64,000 nt of DNA from Streptomyces albofaciens JCM 4342 (GTDB lineage Bacteria > Actinomycetota > Actinomycetes > Streptomycetales > Streptomycetaceae). Shown here in pieces: positions 1 through 9,321 of the stretch. Numbering within the stretch: position 1 is the first letter of the stretch; each line of letters starts with the position of its first letter. The position numbers and the translations under genes are program-made. The notes below the pieces were generated by a model. That model saw only the letters and a program-made list of their open reading frames with translations. It was not told where the DNA came from and ran no database searches. Location of the stretch: positions 552,501 through 616,500 of the forward strand of contig NZ_PDCM01000001.1 of assembly GCF_008634025.1 (NCBI RefSeq), in the 5' to 3' direction.

Positions 1-1303
<1,303 letters not shown>

Positions 1304-1375
1304 TTGTTCGCGTCCACTGTGTTTGTTCTGAAGTAACGAACTCGCCTTGCTGGCTGTAGTTGTTATCTTCATAGT

Positions 1376-1494
1376 GTTTCGGTGGTCATAGCGTTAGGGA
1401 AACGCCCGGTTACATTCCGAACCCGGAAGCTAAGCCTTTCAGCGCCGATGGTACTGCAGGGGGGACCCTGTGGGAGAGTAGGACGCCGCCGAAC
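1376..1494 (+). rRNA. 5S rRNA
   Basis: About 119 nt, starting GTTTCGGTGGTCATAGCG and ending in GGACGCCGCCGAAC. It carries the usual 5S segments CCCGGTTACATTCCGAACCC and GGGAGAGTAGGACG. It lies about 72 nt after the 23S 3' end, the normal rrn order, and a strong hairpin terminator begins 14 nt downstream. No tRNA gene follows in this operon. Confidence 0.95.
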
Positions 1495-1507
1495 AGTTTT
1501 TGTGGGA

Positions 1508-1533
1508 AGCCCCGCACCGTATGGTGCGGGGCT
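1508..1533 (+). terminator. rrn operon intrinsic terminator
   Basis: Perfect 11-bp stem (AGCCCCGCACC with GGTGCGGGGCT) around a GTAT tetraloop, followed by a T run. It sits directly after the 5S gene and is the best candidate end of the rRNA operon transcript. Confidence 0.9.
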
Positions 1534-1556
1534 TTTCCGCGTTTAGGGTCGGTGCC

Positions 1557-2210
1557 ATGCGCTATGACCTGATCATTTTTGACAACGACGGTGTGCTCGT
1601 CGACAGCGAGCCGATCTCCAATACGATCCTCGCCGCTTACCTCACCGAACTCGGCCACCCCACCACGTACGAGCAATCGATCCACGACTACATGGGTGCC
1701 GCGGTACACCGGGTGCACGACCTGATCAAGGAGCGGACCGGGCGGTCCCTCCCCGAGGACTTCGAGACGACACTGCACGCGCGCGTCTTCGAAGCCTTCG
1801 AGCGGGAGCTGGAGCCCGTCGCCGGCGTACCCGAGGTGCTCGGAAAGCTGGCGGCCGACGGAACCTCGTACTGCGTGGCCTCCTCCGGGACCCACGAGCG
1901 GATCCGGGTCGGACACCGCAGGACCGGGCTCGACCAGTGGTTCGACGACGCACGGATCTTCAGCGCGCAGGACGTCGGCAAGGGCAAGCCGGCCCCGGAC
2001 CTCTTCCTCCACGCGGCGCGCGAGATGGGCGTGGCGCCGGAGCGGTGCGCGGTGGTCGAGGACAGCCCGCTCGGCGTCCGGGCCGCCGTCGCCGCCGGTA
2101 TGGACGTATACGGCTTCACCGCCATGACCCCGGCCGCGAAGCTGACCGCGGCGGGCCCGGTGACCGGGCTCTTCGCCCGCATGGAAGAACTCCCGGGCCT
2201 GCTCACCTAG
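1557..2210 (+). CDS. HAD family phosphatase (beta-phosphoglucomutase-like)
   Basis: A 217-aa cytoplasmic haloacid-dehalogenase superfamily hydrolase. Motif I is FDNDGVLVDSE at about residues 7-17, with the nucleophile Asp and the acid/base Asp two residues on. Motif II is the Ser/Thr in VASSGTHERI, the motif III Lys lies in GKGKPAPDLF, and motif IV is VVEDSPLGVRAA. Insertion of the helical cap after motif I gives the subfamily I layout shared with beta-phosphoglucomutase and phosphoglycolate phosphatase. The substrate cannot be read from sequence. I chose the ATG because the motif I strand begins at residue 2; an upstream in-frame start would run into the rrn terminator. Confidence 0.85.
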   Translation: MRYDLIIFDNDGVLVDSEPISNTILAAYLTELGHPTTYEQSIHDYMGAAVHRVHDLIKERTGRSLPEDFETTLHARVFEAFERELEPVAGVPEVLGKLAADGTSYCVASSGTHERIRVGHRRTGLDQWFDDARIFSAQDVGKGKPAPDLFLHAAREMGVAPERCAVVEDSPLGVRAAVAAGMDVYGFTAMTPAAKLTAAGPVTGLFARMEELPGLLT

Positions 2211-2282
2211 CCGTCCGGCGCCCCGGGCCCCCAACCGCACACCCCGTATGGACCCTACGGCCCTACCGATACGGTGACGGGC

Positions 2283-3464
2283 ATGAGCGGCCGTGCACAG
2301 CTGATGTGGGACGAGGCAGTAACGGGCTACGACTTCGGGCCCGGGCACCCGATGGACCCGGTCCGGCTCGCGCTGACCATGCGCCTGGTGGAGGCGTACG
2401 GACTCGACCGCGGGCCCGACGCGGTGCGGGTGGTGGCCGCCAGGGCCGCCGGAACCTCCACGCTGCGGCTCGTGCACCGCGAGGACTACATCGACGCCGT
2501 ACGGCAGGCCTCGGCCGACCCGAAGGCCGCCGACCCCGCGTACGGCATCGGCACCGAGGACGACCCGGCGTTCACCGGGATGCACGAGGCCTCGGCCTTG
2601 ATCGCCGGACAATCGGTGGGCGCCGCGGAGGCGGTGTGGCGCGGCGAGGCCCTGCACGCGGTGAACTTCGCGGGCGGCCTGCACCACGCGATGCCGGGCG
2701 GCGCCGCGGGCTTCTGCGTCTACAACGACGCGGCGCTCGCCGTCGCCCGCCTGCTGGAGCTGGGGGCCGAGCGCGTCGCCTACGTGGACGTGGACGTGCA
2801 CCACGGGGACGGCGTCCAGGCCGCCTTCTGGGACGACCCCCGGGTCCTGACGATCTCGCTGCACGAACACCCCAGGACGCTGTTCCCGCAGACCGGTTGG
2901 CCCGAGGAGACCGGCGGCCCGGCGGCCGAGGGCAGCGCGGTGAACGTGGCACTGCCGGCCGGCACCGGCGACGAGGGCTGGCTGCGCGCGTTCCACGCGG
3001 TGGTGCCGGAGCTGCTGGCCGCGTTCCGGCCCGACGTCCTGGTGACGCAGCACGGCGCGGACACCCACTTCGAGGACCCGCTCGCCCACCTGGCGGTGAG
3101 CCTGGACGCGCAGCGCGCGGTGGCGGCCGCCTGCCACGATCTCGCGCACGAGACGGCGGAGGGGCGCTGGGTCGCGCTGGGCGGCGGCGGTTACGCGGTG
3201 GTGGACGTCGTACCGCGCAGTTGGACGCACCTGGTGGCGATCGCGGCGGGGCGTCCGATCGAGCCCACCGCCCCGGTGCCGGAGGAGTGGCGGCACGAGG
3301 TCTACCGGCGCACCCGGCAAGGGGCGCCGGTGCGGATGACGGACGGGCGCGGCACCGGCTGGCGCGACTTCCACGGCGAGGGATACGACCCGGCCGACCG
3401 CCTGGACCAGGCGGTGCTGGCGACGCGGCGCGCGGTGTTCCCCGCGCACGGGCTGCTGCCGTAG
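2283..3464 (+). CDS. AcuC-like acetoin utilization / histone deacetylase family protein
   Basis: A 393-aa member of the arginase/deacetylase fold. Zinc and catalytic motifs are visible: the HH pair in AGGLHHAMPGGAAGFCVYND, the Asp/His zinc ligands in YVDVDVHHGDGVQAAF, a second Asp in VTQHGADTH, and the C-terminal GGGGY substrate loop. AcuC proteins deacetylate acetyl-lysine on proteins such as acetyl-CoA synthetase; actinobacterial members are typically about this long. A GTG at 2274 is three codons upstream, but the family N-terminus MSGRAQLMWDE fits the ATG at 2283. It follows the HAD gene in the same direction after about 70 nt. Confidence 0.85.
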   Translation: MSGRAQLMWDEAVTGYDFGPGHPMDPVRLALTMRLVEAYGLDRGPDAVRVVAARAAGTSTLRLVHREDYIDAVRQASADPKAADPAYGIGTEDDPAFTGMHEASALIAGQSVGAAEAVWRGEALHAVNFAGGLHHAMPGGAAGFCVYNDAALAVARLLELGAERVAYVDVDVHHGDGVQAAFWDDPRVLTISLHEHPRTLFPQTGWPEETGGPAAEGSAVNVALPAGTGDEGWLRAFHAVVPELLAAFRPDVLVTQHGADTHFEDPLAHLAVSLDAQRAVAAACHDLAHETAEGRWVALGGGGYAVVDVVPRSWTHLVAIAAGRPIEPTAPVPEEWRHEVYRRTRQGAPVRMTDGRGTGWRDFHGEGYDPADRLDQAVLATRRAVFPAHGLLP

Positions 3465-3521
3465 CGAACAACGCCGTCCCTGCCCACGGGCCGCAGCCAT
3501 AAGGGCGGGAACACCGGGGAC

Positions 3522-3562
3522 GGGCGCGTCCCGAAGGGGCGTCACTTCGGGACGATGCGCCC
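3522..3562 (+). terminator. Hairpin between the acuC-like gene and the phosphatase-like gene
   Basis: An uninterrupted 9-bp inner stem (GTCCCGAAG with CTTCGGGAC) is extended by an outer GGGCGC/GCGCCC stem with a 3-nt bulge on the right; loop 3537-3544. There is no T run, so it may be a weak terminator, an mRNA stabiliser, or an attenuator for the next gene, whose start codon lies 7 nt downstream. Confidence 0.55.
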
Positions 3563-3568
3563 GGATGT

Positions 3569-4471
3569 GTGACTACTGGGCGGTTCGGGCATGGAGCGAG
3601 GGCCGGGGCGTCAGCATGGTCTCTCGTGTGGGCCTCCGGTACGGACGCGGACGCGGCGGCGGACGCCGACGCGCTGAAGGCGTATGTGGTCAGGGTGCGG
3701 CTCGCGGGGACGATCGCGACATCCCGGGAGAAGAGCCTGACGCGCTACCGCCTCTTCGCGGCTGGCGACCCGCGCGCGCTGATCGGTCTGGAGCCCGCGA
3801 ATGACTGGTCCGTGCGTGAAGTGCTTCGAGTGATGGCTGAGCACTGTGGAGTTTCGGCCGATCCTCGGCATACTTCCGGCCTCGATTCGATCGATCCGGA
3901 CTGTACGGTCGCGGGACTGGATGCCTTCGCGGACCGGCTCGGCGCGGCGGCCGCCCGGCACGCTGCGGTACTGATCGGCACCGGCCACCCGCACCGGCTG
4001 CTGGGCTTCTACGGCGGGTTGGCAGACGCCCTCTCGGCGGCGGGATGCACCGTTCTCACCCCGGCGTATGGCCACTGTGTCGACATAGCGACCCGATTCG
4101 GGGTACGCACGTACAACCTTGACTACGTACGGGGAGTCGCGCTGATGCGCGAACCGGGCGTGCGGCGCGGGCTCGGTGAGCCGGGCGTGCACACCCACTC
4201 CCCCCTCCCGGTTCGTACCGCCCTCGACGCCCTGGCAGACGCCGGCGGGCCGCTTCCCGAGCTGGTGATCGGTGACCACGGATGGGTCTGCGGAGCAGGT
4301 CAGCTGGGCTTTGAGGCCATCGGACTGGCGGATACGGACGATCCCGCGCTGTTCGTCGGACAGGCGGAGGGGCGGGTGTCCGCCGTAGTTCCACTTGATG
4401 ACGCTGTGCGGTCTGATTACTACCGACCGCTTACTCGCTATGTACTCAATCGAGCGTGTCTGTCACAGTAG
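3569..4471 (+). CDS. Conserved actinobacterial phosphatase-like protein
   Basis: A soluble protein of about 300 aa resembling proteins annotated in Streptomyces simply as phosphatase; I cannot assign a substrate. Visible conserved patches are VLIGTGHPHRLLGFYGGLA in the middle, TPAYGHCVD, the region around VHTHSPLP, and VIGDHGWVCGAGQLGFEAIG near the C-terminus; the His/Asp-rich patches look catalytic. The C-terminal GQAEGRVSAVVPLDDAV resembles a substrate-lid segment. The start is uncertain: the GTG at 3569 gives an N-terminus of about 35 poorly conserved residues, and a later GTG (3626) is possible. The gene is immediately upstream of bdtA. Confidence 0.6.
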   Translation: MTTGRFGHGARAGASAWSLVWASGTDADAAADADALKAYVVRVRLAGTIATSREKSLTRYRLFAAGDPRALIGLEPANDWSVREVLRVMAEHCGVSADPRHTSGLDSIDPDCTVAGLDAFADRLGAAAARHAAVLIGTGHPHRLLGFYGGLADALSAAGCTVLTPAYGHCVDIATRFGVRTYNLDYVRGVALMREPGVRRGLGEPGVHTHSPLPVRTALDALADAGGPLPELVIGDHGWVCGAGQLGFEAIGLADTDDPALFVGQAEGRVSAVVPLDDAVRSDYYRPLTRYVLNRACLSQ

Positions 4472-4599
4472 GCGGCCGATCGCTGCTCCTCTTCCCCACT
4501 CGCATCACCCGCCCCTAACCTGGGGAGTGAGCGCACAGCGACGGGGAGTCACCGGAGGGGAAGCCGGTGCCCGTCATGTGCGGAAGGTTCAGGTGTGTC

Positions 4600-4809
4600 A
4601 TGGCTGCAGACCAAAGGCCTCTCAATGAGGTCGTGTTCCTGACCGTGGCGGAAGTCGCCACGGTGATGCGAGTGTCGAAGATGACCGTGTACCGCTTGGT
4701 GCACAGCGGTCATCTGCCCGCGATCCGAGTGGGGAGGTCGTTCCGGGTCCCGGAGCAAGCGGTCCACGACTACCTCCGTGAGTCCTATGTGGGGGTGGAA
4801 TCGGCCTGA
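4600..4809 (+). CDS. bdtA: BdtA-like excisionase-family DNA-binding protein
   Basis: A 69-aa protein consisting almost entirely of one MerR/excisionase-type winged helix: FLTVAEVATVMRVSKMTVYRLVHSGHLPAIRVGRSFRV. The recognition helix is around SKMTVYRLV and the wing around RVGRSFRVP. It matches what I recall of S. coelicolor BdtA (SCO3328), named as a target of the developmental repressor BldD, and it lies near bldN as expected. The start follows GGAAGGTTCAGG; an in-frame upstream GTG at 4567 would add 11 residues. The bS22 gene begins about 120 nt later, suggesting co-transcription is possible. Confidence 0.75.
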   Translation: MAADQRPLNEVVFLTVAEVATVMRVSKMTVYRLVHSGHLPAIRVGRSFRVPEQAVHDYLRESYVGVESA

Positions 4810-4928
4810 GGGGCTCAAGAGGACCCTCGGATTACGCCGTAGGCTCGACGCCGGGTAGGCTGGCCCGATGTAGGTAGTGTGGGCTCGGACGCCCCGCACC
4901 GAGTGATACGAAGTGAGCGAGGGTAGTC

Positions 4929-5027
4929 GTGGGCTCTGTTATCAAGAAGCGGCGCAAGCGGATGGCCAAGAAGAAGCACCGCAAGCTGCTCAAGCGCACC
5001 CGTGTTCAGCGCCGCAACAAGAAGTAA
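4929..5027 (+). CDS. Small ribosomal protein bS22 (AURKAIP1/COX24 domain, 32 aa)
   Basis: A 32-residue, extremely basic protein from a GTG start: [16 protein letters not shown] then [16 protein letters not shown]. This is the actinobacterial AURKAIP1/COX24-like peptide that cryo-EM of mycobacterial ribosomes showed as a 30S subunit protein, called bS22. More than half of the residues are Lys or Arg, and the [15 protein letters not shown] core is the family signature. A perfect 14-bp hairpin terminator begins 21 nt after the stop. It is easily missed because it is shorter than common gene-length cutoffs. Confidence 0.9.
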   Translation: MGSVIKKRRKRMAKKKHRKLLKRTRVQRRNKK

Positions 5028-5048
5028 GCGACGCTGATCGCGATTCCG

Positions 5049-5081
5049 CAGCCCCCCACCGCACCACGCGGTGGGGGGCTG
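5049..5081 (+). terminator. Terminator after bS22
   Basis: Perfect 14-bp inverted repeat (CAGCCCCCCACCGC with GCGGTGGGGGGCTG) with loop ACCAC. It lies 21 nt after the bS22 stop codon and ends the bdtA-bS22 transcription unit. Confidence 0.85.
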
Positions 5082-5395
5082 CGGTGCGTTTGGCGGCGGT
5101 TTCGCGGCGCACTCGGAGGGGTGCGGATTGCCGGCCGTCGCGCGGATAGCCGTACGGGCGTTACGAGGGGCCCGGAAAAGCGCGCGGAGCGGCGGTGCGC
5201 ACCGAGTGGCGGAGCGTGCGGGCACAAGGGCCCGGCCGGGGCGGAAAACCGGCCGACGGGACGGGCAAAGCTCGGGCCAAGGCTTGAAATGGAGCCAGCG
5301 GCAACCCGCGGTCATCACAGCGCAACAACGACCCGATAGCGTGGCGTCACAGCTCGGCTCACGCGAGGGACAAGGGTGGGAAGGAAGGGCTGATC
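5082..5395. other. Intergenic stretch upstream of the epimerase gene
   Basis: About 310 bases with no convincing gene on either strand. It must contain the promoter of the epimerase-acyltransferase pair, but I see no clear -35/-10 pair; a purine-rich GGAAGGAAGGG just before the TTG start is the ribosome-binding site. Confidence 0.6.
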
Positions 5396-6454
5396 TTGGG
5401 AAAGGTCGTGCTCGTCACTGGAGTCGCACGGCAGCTGGGGGGCCGGTTCGTACGACGCATTCAGCGCGACCCCGATGTCGACCGGGTGATCGGAGTCGAT
5501 GCCGTGGCGCCCGAGCACCAATTGGGCGGGGCGGATTTCCTCAAGGCCGACATCAGGCATCCGGCCATTGCCAAAGTGCTGGCCGAGACCAATGTGGACA
5601 CTGTGGTTCACATGGATATCAACGGCACGCCGCTCGGCGGGCGCGGCGGCCGCGGAAGCCGGGCGACGGTCAAGGAGACCAATGTCATCGGCACCATGCA
5701 GCTGCTCGGCGCCTGCCAGAAGGCGCCGCACGTCAAACGGCTGGTGGTGAAGTCCAGCAGCAGCGTGTACGGCTCCGCGCCCCGCGACCCGGCCGTCTTC
5801 ACCGAGACCACGCCGCCGAAGTCGCTGCCCAGCGGCGGCTTCGCCAAGGACGCCGTCGAGGTCGAGGGGTACGTACGCGGCTTCGCCCGGCGCCGCCCGG
5901 ACGTCGCGGTGTGCGTGCTGCGCTTCGCCAACATCCTCGGCGCGTGCGCCGACTCGCCGCTCGCCGAGTACTTCTCGCTGCCGGTGCTCCCCACCGTCCT
6001 CGGCTATGACCCGCGGCTCCAGTTCGTCCACGAGGACGACGCGATCGAGGCACTGTGCATGGCGTCCGGCAAGCCGCGCCGCGGCACGATCAACAGCGGC
6101 ACGTTCAACATCGCGGGAGACGGCGCGCTGCTGCTCTCCCAGTGCTCCCGGCGGCTCGGCCGCCCCACGCTGCCGCTGTTCCTGCCGACCGTCACCTGGG
6201 CCGGCACCGTGCTGCGCTCCCTCGGCATCACCGACTTCTCGCCGGAACAGATCCGGATGCTCACGCACGGCCGGGTCGTCCAGACGACCCAGATGCGCGA
6301 GACACTGGGGTTTCACCCGAAATACACGACGGCGGAGACCTTCGCGGAATTCGCCCGCAGTCGTGGACCCGGGCTGCTGCCGCCCGAGGTCCTCGCCCGT
6401 ACCGTCGACCGGCTCGCCGCCGTGCTGCCCGCACGCAGCGGCCCGACCCAGTGA
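5396..6454 (+). CDS. NAD-dependent epimerase/dehydratase family protein (extended SDR)
   Basis: A 352-aa protein with an N-terminal Rossmann fold: VLVTGVARQLGGRF has the extended-SDR glycine pattern, Asp in VIGVDAVAP would bind the adenosine ribose, and DTVVHMDI plus the NVIGTMQLL helix follow the family order. The usual YxxxK catalytic pair is not obvious; SSSSVYGSAPRDPAVFTE sits where the active site is expected and the Lys-containing GGFAKDAVEVEGYVRGFA follows. The start is TTG with a strong GGAAGG site. It is followed 14 nt later by an acyltransferase gene, so the two are probably one operon with a role in lipid or cell-envelope metabolism. Confidence 0.8.
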   Translation: MGKVVLVTGVARQLGGRFVRRIQRDPDVDRVIGVDAVAPEHQLGGADFLKADIRHPAIAKVLAETNVDTVVHMDINGTPLGGRGGRGSRATVKETNVIGTMQLLGACQKAPHVKRLVVKSSSSVYGSAPRDPAVFTETTPPKSLPSGGFAKDAVEVEGYVRGFARRRPDVAVCVLRFANILGACADSPLAEYFSLPVLPTVLGYDPRLQFVHEDDAIEALCMASGKPRRGTINSGTFNIAGDGALLLSQCSRRLGRPTLPLFLPTVTWAGTVLRSLGITDFSPEQIRMLTHGRVVQTTQMRETLGFHPKYTTAETFAEFARSRGPGLLPPEVLARTVDRLAAVLPARSGPTQ

Positions 6455-6468
6455 GGAGTTCACCCACG

Positions 6469-7461
6469 ATGGCGGACGCCAAGGTCATTCCCTTCGGCGA
6501 GGAGCCCCGGTCGCGCAGGAAGGTCAAGCGGCCGGGCCGTGGAGGCCGTCGTACGGCGCTGGCGCCCGTACCGGAACCGCGGCGGCAGGACGGGCCGGAA
6601 CAGCCGGCCGGGGCGGCGGGGGCGTCCCTGGAGCAGCGCATCGCCGGGGGGCTGCGCTTCCTGCGCCGGCGCCTCACCGGCGAGTACGAGGTCGACGACT
6701 TCGGGTACGACGAGGAGCTCACCGACCAGGTGCTGATGTCGGTGCTGCGGCCGCTGTTCGAGAAGTACTTCCGGGTCGAGGTCAAAGGGATCGAGAACAT
6801 CCCGGCGGACGGCGGCGCGCTGATCGTCGCCAACCACTCCGGGACGCTGCCGCTGGACGGGCTGATGCTCCAGGTCGCGGTGCACGACCACCACCCGGCC
6901 GAGCGGCATCTGCGGCTGCTCGCGGCCGACCTGGTCTTCGTCCTGCCGGTGATCAACGAGCTGGCGCGCAAGGCCGGGCACACCCTCGCCTGCGCGGAGG
7001 ACGCGCAGCGGCTGCTGGAGCGCGGTGAGGTCGTCGGGGTGATGCCGGAGGGCTTCAAGGGCATCGGCAAGCCGTTCGCGGACCGCTACAAGCTCCAGCG
7101 GTTCGGGCGCGGCGGGTTCGTGTCCACCGCGCTGCGGGCCGGGGTGCCGATCGTGCCGTGCTCGATCGTGGGCGCCGAGGAGATCTACCCGAAGATCGGG
7201 GACGCCAAGACGGTGGCGCGGCTGCTGGGCTTCCCGTACTTCCCGCTGACGCCGACCTTCCCGTGGTTCGGGCCGCTGGGGCTGGTGCCGCTGCCGACGA
7301 AGTGGACGATCCAGTTCGGGGAGCCGATCCCGACGGACGGGTATCCGGCGGAGGCGGCGGACGACCCGATGCTGATGTTCAACCTGACGGACCAGGTGCG
7401 CGAAACGATCCAGCACACGCTGTACAAGCTGTTGGTGCAGCGGCGGTCGGTGTTCTTCTGA
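6469..7461 (+). CDS. Lysophospholipid acyltransferase family protein
   Basis: A 330-aa PlsC-type acyltransferase that would transfer acyl groups to lysophosphatidic acid or a related acceptor at the membrane. The catalytic His is in VANHSGTLPLDGLML (actinobacterial form of the HX4D box), the phosphate-binding motif is VMPEGFKGIGK, and the FVSTALRAGVPIVPCSIVGAEEIYP block is the fourth conserved motif. The first 60 residues are basic and low-complexity. It lies 14 nt after the epimerase gene and has a GAGGAG site. Confidence 0.85.
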   Translation: MADAKVIPFGEEPRSRRKVKRPGRGGRRTALAPVPEPRRQDGPEQPAGAAGASLEQRIAGGLRFLRRRLTGEYEVDDFGYDEELTDQVLMSVLRPLFEKYFRVEVKGIENIPADGGALIVANHSGTLPLDGLMLQVAVHDHHPAERHLRLLAADLVFVLPVINELARKAGHTLACAEDAQRLLERGEVVGVMPEGFKGIGKPFADRYKLQRFGRGGFVSTALRAGVPIVPCSIVGAEEIYPKIGDAKTVARLLGFPYFPLTPTFPWFGPLGLVPLPTKWTIQFGEPIPTDGYPAEAADDPMLMFNLTDQVRETIQHTLYKLLVQRRSVFF

Positions 7462-7590
7462 GAGACCGGGCTTTCCCGGGATCGACGGGCTCCTGACGGT
7501 GTTCCGCTGAGGACCCGGCCGTACGGGGGCGCTCCTGCGGACGCGCGCGACGCCCCGATGCGGGCACGACGCCCTGACGCCACGCAGCAC

Positions 7591-7625
7591 GATGCCCCGA
7601 TGCCGTGCGGTGGCACCGGGGCGTC
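7591..7625. terminator. Hairpin between the convergent acyltransferase and rsbN genes
   Basis: A 14-nt arm GATGCCCCGATGCC pairs with GGCACCGGGGCGTC, with one mismatch and one G-U pair, around a 7-nt loop. It lies between two genes that converge, ending 8 nt past the rsbN stop, so it probably terminates both. Confidence 0.6.
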
Positions 7626-7632
7626 GGCGGGG

Positions 7633-8845
7633 TCAGCCCAGCGGGTTCTTGCCGTCCAGGCCGATGTCCGGCAGCAGGCCGGGGAGCAGGGGCGGGATCG
7701 TGACGTCGGGCTCGTGCGGCGTCTCCTTGCCGTCGCCCTTGCCGTCCGGGGAGGGGGTGTCGGTGTCGGCGGGCGGGTCGAGCAGGCCGCCCGTGCTGCC
7801 GCCGAGCAGTCCGTCGTCCTTGCGGGACGGCGAGGAGGACGGCCGGTGCCGGGGCGCCTGGGAGCCGTCGGCCCGGCCGGACGAGGAGGCGCTCTCCCCG
7901 GACGGGGCCGGGCGGTCCGTACGGTCCCGGGGGGCGTCGCCGGGCGCGGGAGCCTGGGGGGGCGCTCTCGCGGTGGCTCTCGCCGCCCGGGTGCTTGGGC
8001 AGCAGCGAGCGCAGCGGTCCGACCTCTTCGTCTATGGCGTCGAAGACCGAGCTGACCTCGTCGCGCACGTCCATCAGCTGGGCCGGGAGGCGGTCGCGCA
8101 GCCTGCTCCAGCTGTCGCGGTGCGACTTGGTGAAGGAGTTGAGGGTCTGGATGGGGCCGAGGGAGCCGTCGCGTTCGTACGCCTGGTGGAGCAGGCGGTG
8201 GCCCTCGCCGGCGTCCTCGGTGACGCCCGAGAGGGCCTTGCGGACCTCGGCCAGGATCTCGTGGTCGAGATCGCCGGAGCGGCCGCGTTCCATGAGGCGG
8301 TGGGCCTCGAACATGCGGGTGGACGCCTGGTCGAGGAAGAGGCGGCCGCGCTCGGACTCGTCGTCCGCCAGACCCAGCTTGAGGTCTTCCATGCCGCGCT
8401 TGAGGCCGTAGAGGGAGTCACCCGGGAGGGCGTCGGAACTGGCGGCGGCGACGCCGCTGAAGGCGCCGGCGGCGACGCCCACCGTCAGGCCGCCCGCCGC
8501 GAGCCCCTTGGAGAGCCGGGAGCGCGGGCGCAGCCGGCCCAGGGACTTGGCGGCGCGGTGTGCGCCGCGGGCGCCGCGCTGCTGGGGCACCCGGCTGTCG
8601 TCCTCGGCGAAGGCGGCCTCCATGGCCGCGATGAGCTGGGCCCGGTGGACGGTCTTGACCTCGGGGTCCAACTCGGGCCTGGGGAGTTCGCCGAGCGTGC
8701 CGGCGACCGCCAACAGCCTTGCTTCTCCGCACGCTTCCGCCGGTGTCCCGGCCTCGTCCTCGGCCGCCGCGCCCGGGAGGACCTGCTCCTCCAGGGCTTG
8801 GGCGAAGGCGTTGGCCCGCCGGTGCACCGATACGTTCGCGATCAC
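7633..8845 (-). CDS. rsbN: RsbN, membrane anti-sigma factor of BldN (apparent frameshift in 3' half)
   Basis: RsbN holds BldN inactive at the membrane until sporulation. The protein begins MIANVSVHRRANAFAQALEE; this GTG has GGAGG 9 nt upstream, unlike another GTG three codons earlier. The N-terminal cytoplasmic part is the sigma-binding region, one membrane span is at about residues 113-135 (GLAAGGLTVGVAAGAFSGVAAAS), and a helical DUF5667 domain lies outside. Position after bldN on the same strand is the family arrangement. The frame breaks at a run of seven G (7956-7962): one base fewer would join the domain to a Pro/Ser-rich tail ending DIGLDGKNPLG at 7633. As written, translation instead runs on past 7633 to about 7379. 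Confidence 0.85.
7956..7962 (-). other. Homopolymer frameshift site in rsbN
   Basis: Seven consecutive G (C on the coding strand). Upstream frame reads ESHRESAPP; with six C it would read ESHRESAPQAPAPGDAPRD and continue with normal codon usage to the expected C-terminus. Either a sequencing error in a homopolymer or a genuine slippage mutation. Confidence 0.8.
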
Positions 8846-8994
8846 GGGCGGCACCTCCTCTCGTCATCCCGCTCGACTCCCCGGACTGGCTTGACTATCC
8901 AGACTGGCCGGAAGGTTGCACGACAGGCTCGCGTCCACCCGATCGAGTGAGAGGGCGCGGGCATGGCGTGCACCGCAGAGAGTCTGCATTCCGC

Positions 8995-9022
8995 ACAACG
9001 AGCGCCGCGGCACTTGGGTTAC
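8995..9022 (-). promoter_or_regulatory. Candidate BldN-type ECF promoter for rsbN
   Basis: On the minus strand GTAACC, 16 nt, then CGTTGT, about 140 nt before the rsbN start. This resembles the sigma-BldN promoter pattern I recall (GTAAC-like -35, CGTnGT-like -10), and rsbN is known to have its own BldN-dependent promoter. The rest of the 476-base gap 8846-9321 between rsbN and bldN shows no gene. Confidence 0.55.
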
Positions 9023-9321
9023 GCACTCACGATGATCTGACGGAACGGTCACGAACGATCACCAGCAGTCAGTGCCGCGGTGACCGGCGCCGGGCGCGTC
9101 GGCGGGCGGGACAGGGGCCACGGAAGAAGGCCGGGCGTCAACATCTGTCCAGGAGATTCAGGCGATCGGAGCGGCGCCCCACGCGTTAGTCCTGGCGTGG
9201 GACGGAGCGGACGGCCCGGGACGACGAGGCAGGCGAAGACGCAGATGGGAGCAGGAACGGGGAGACGGGACCGGGGCGTGGCCCGTGGCGCGTGCGGTGG
9301 CTCGGGGCGGCGGGACGGCGG

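Noticed and set aside
1410..3545. Antisense frame of about 700 codons spanning 5S rRNA and the HAD and acuC-like genes
   Set aside because: It crosses the rRNA gene and two genes with intact motifs; shadow only.
4510..4560. Possible BldD operator before bdtA
   Set aside because: TCACCC and AGTGAG-like half-sites occur, but spacing does not fit the TNACNCWGNGTNA palindrome.
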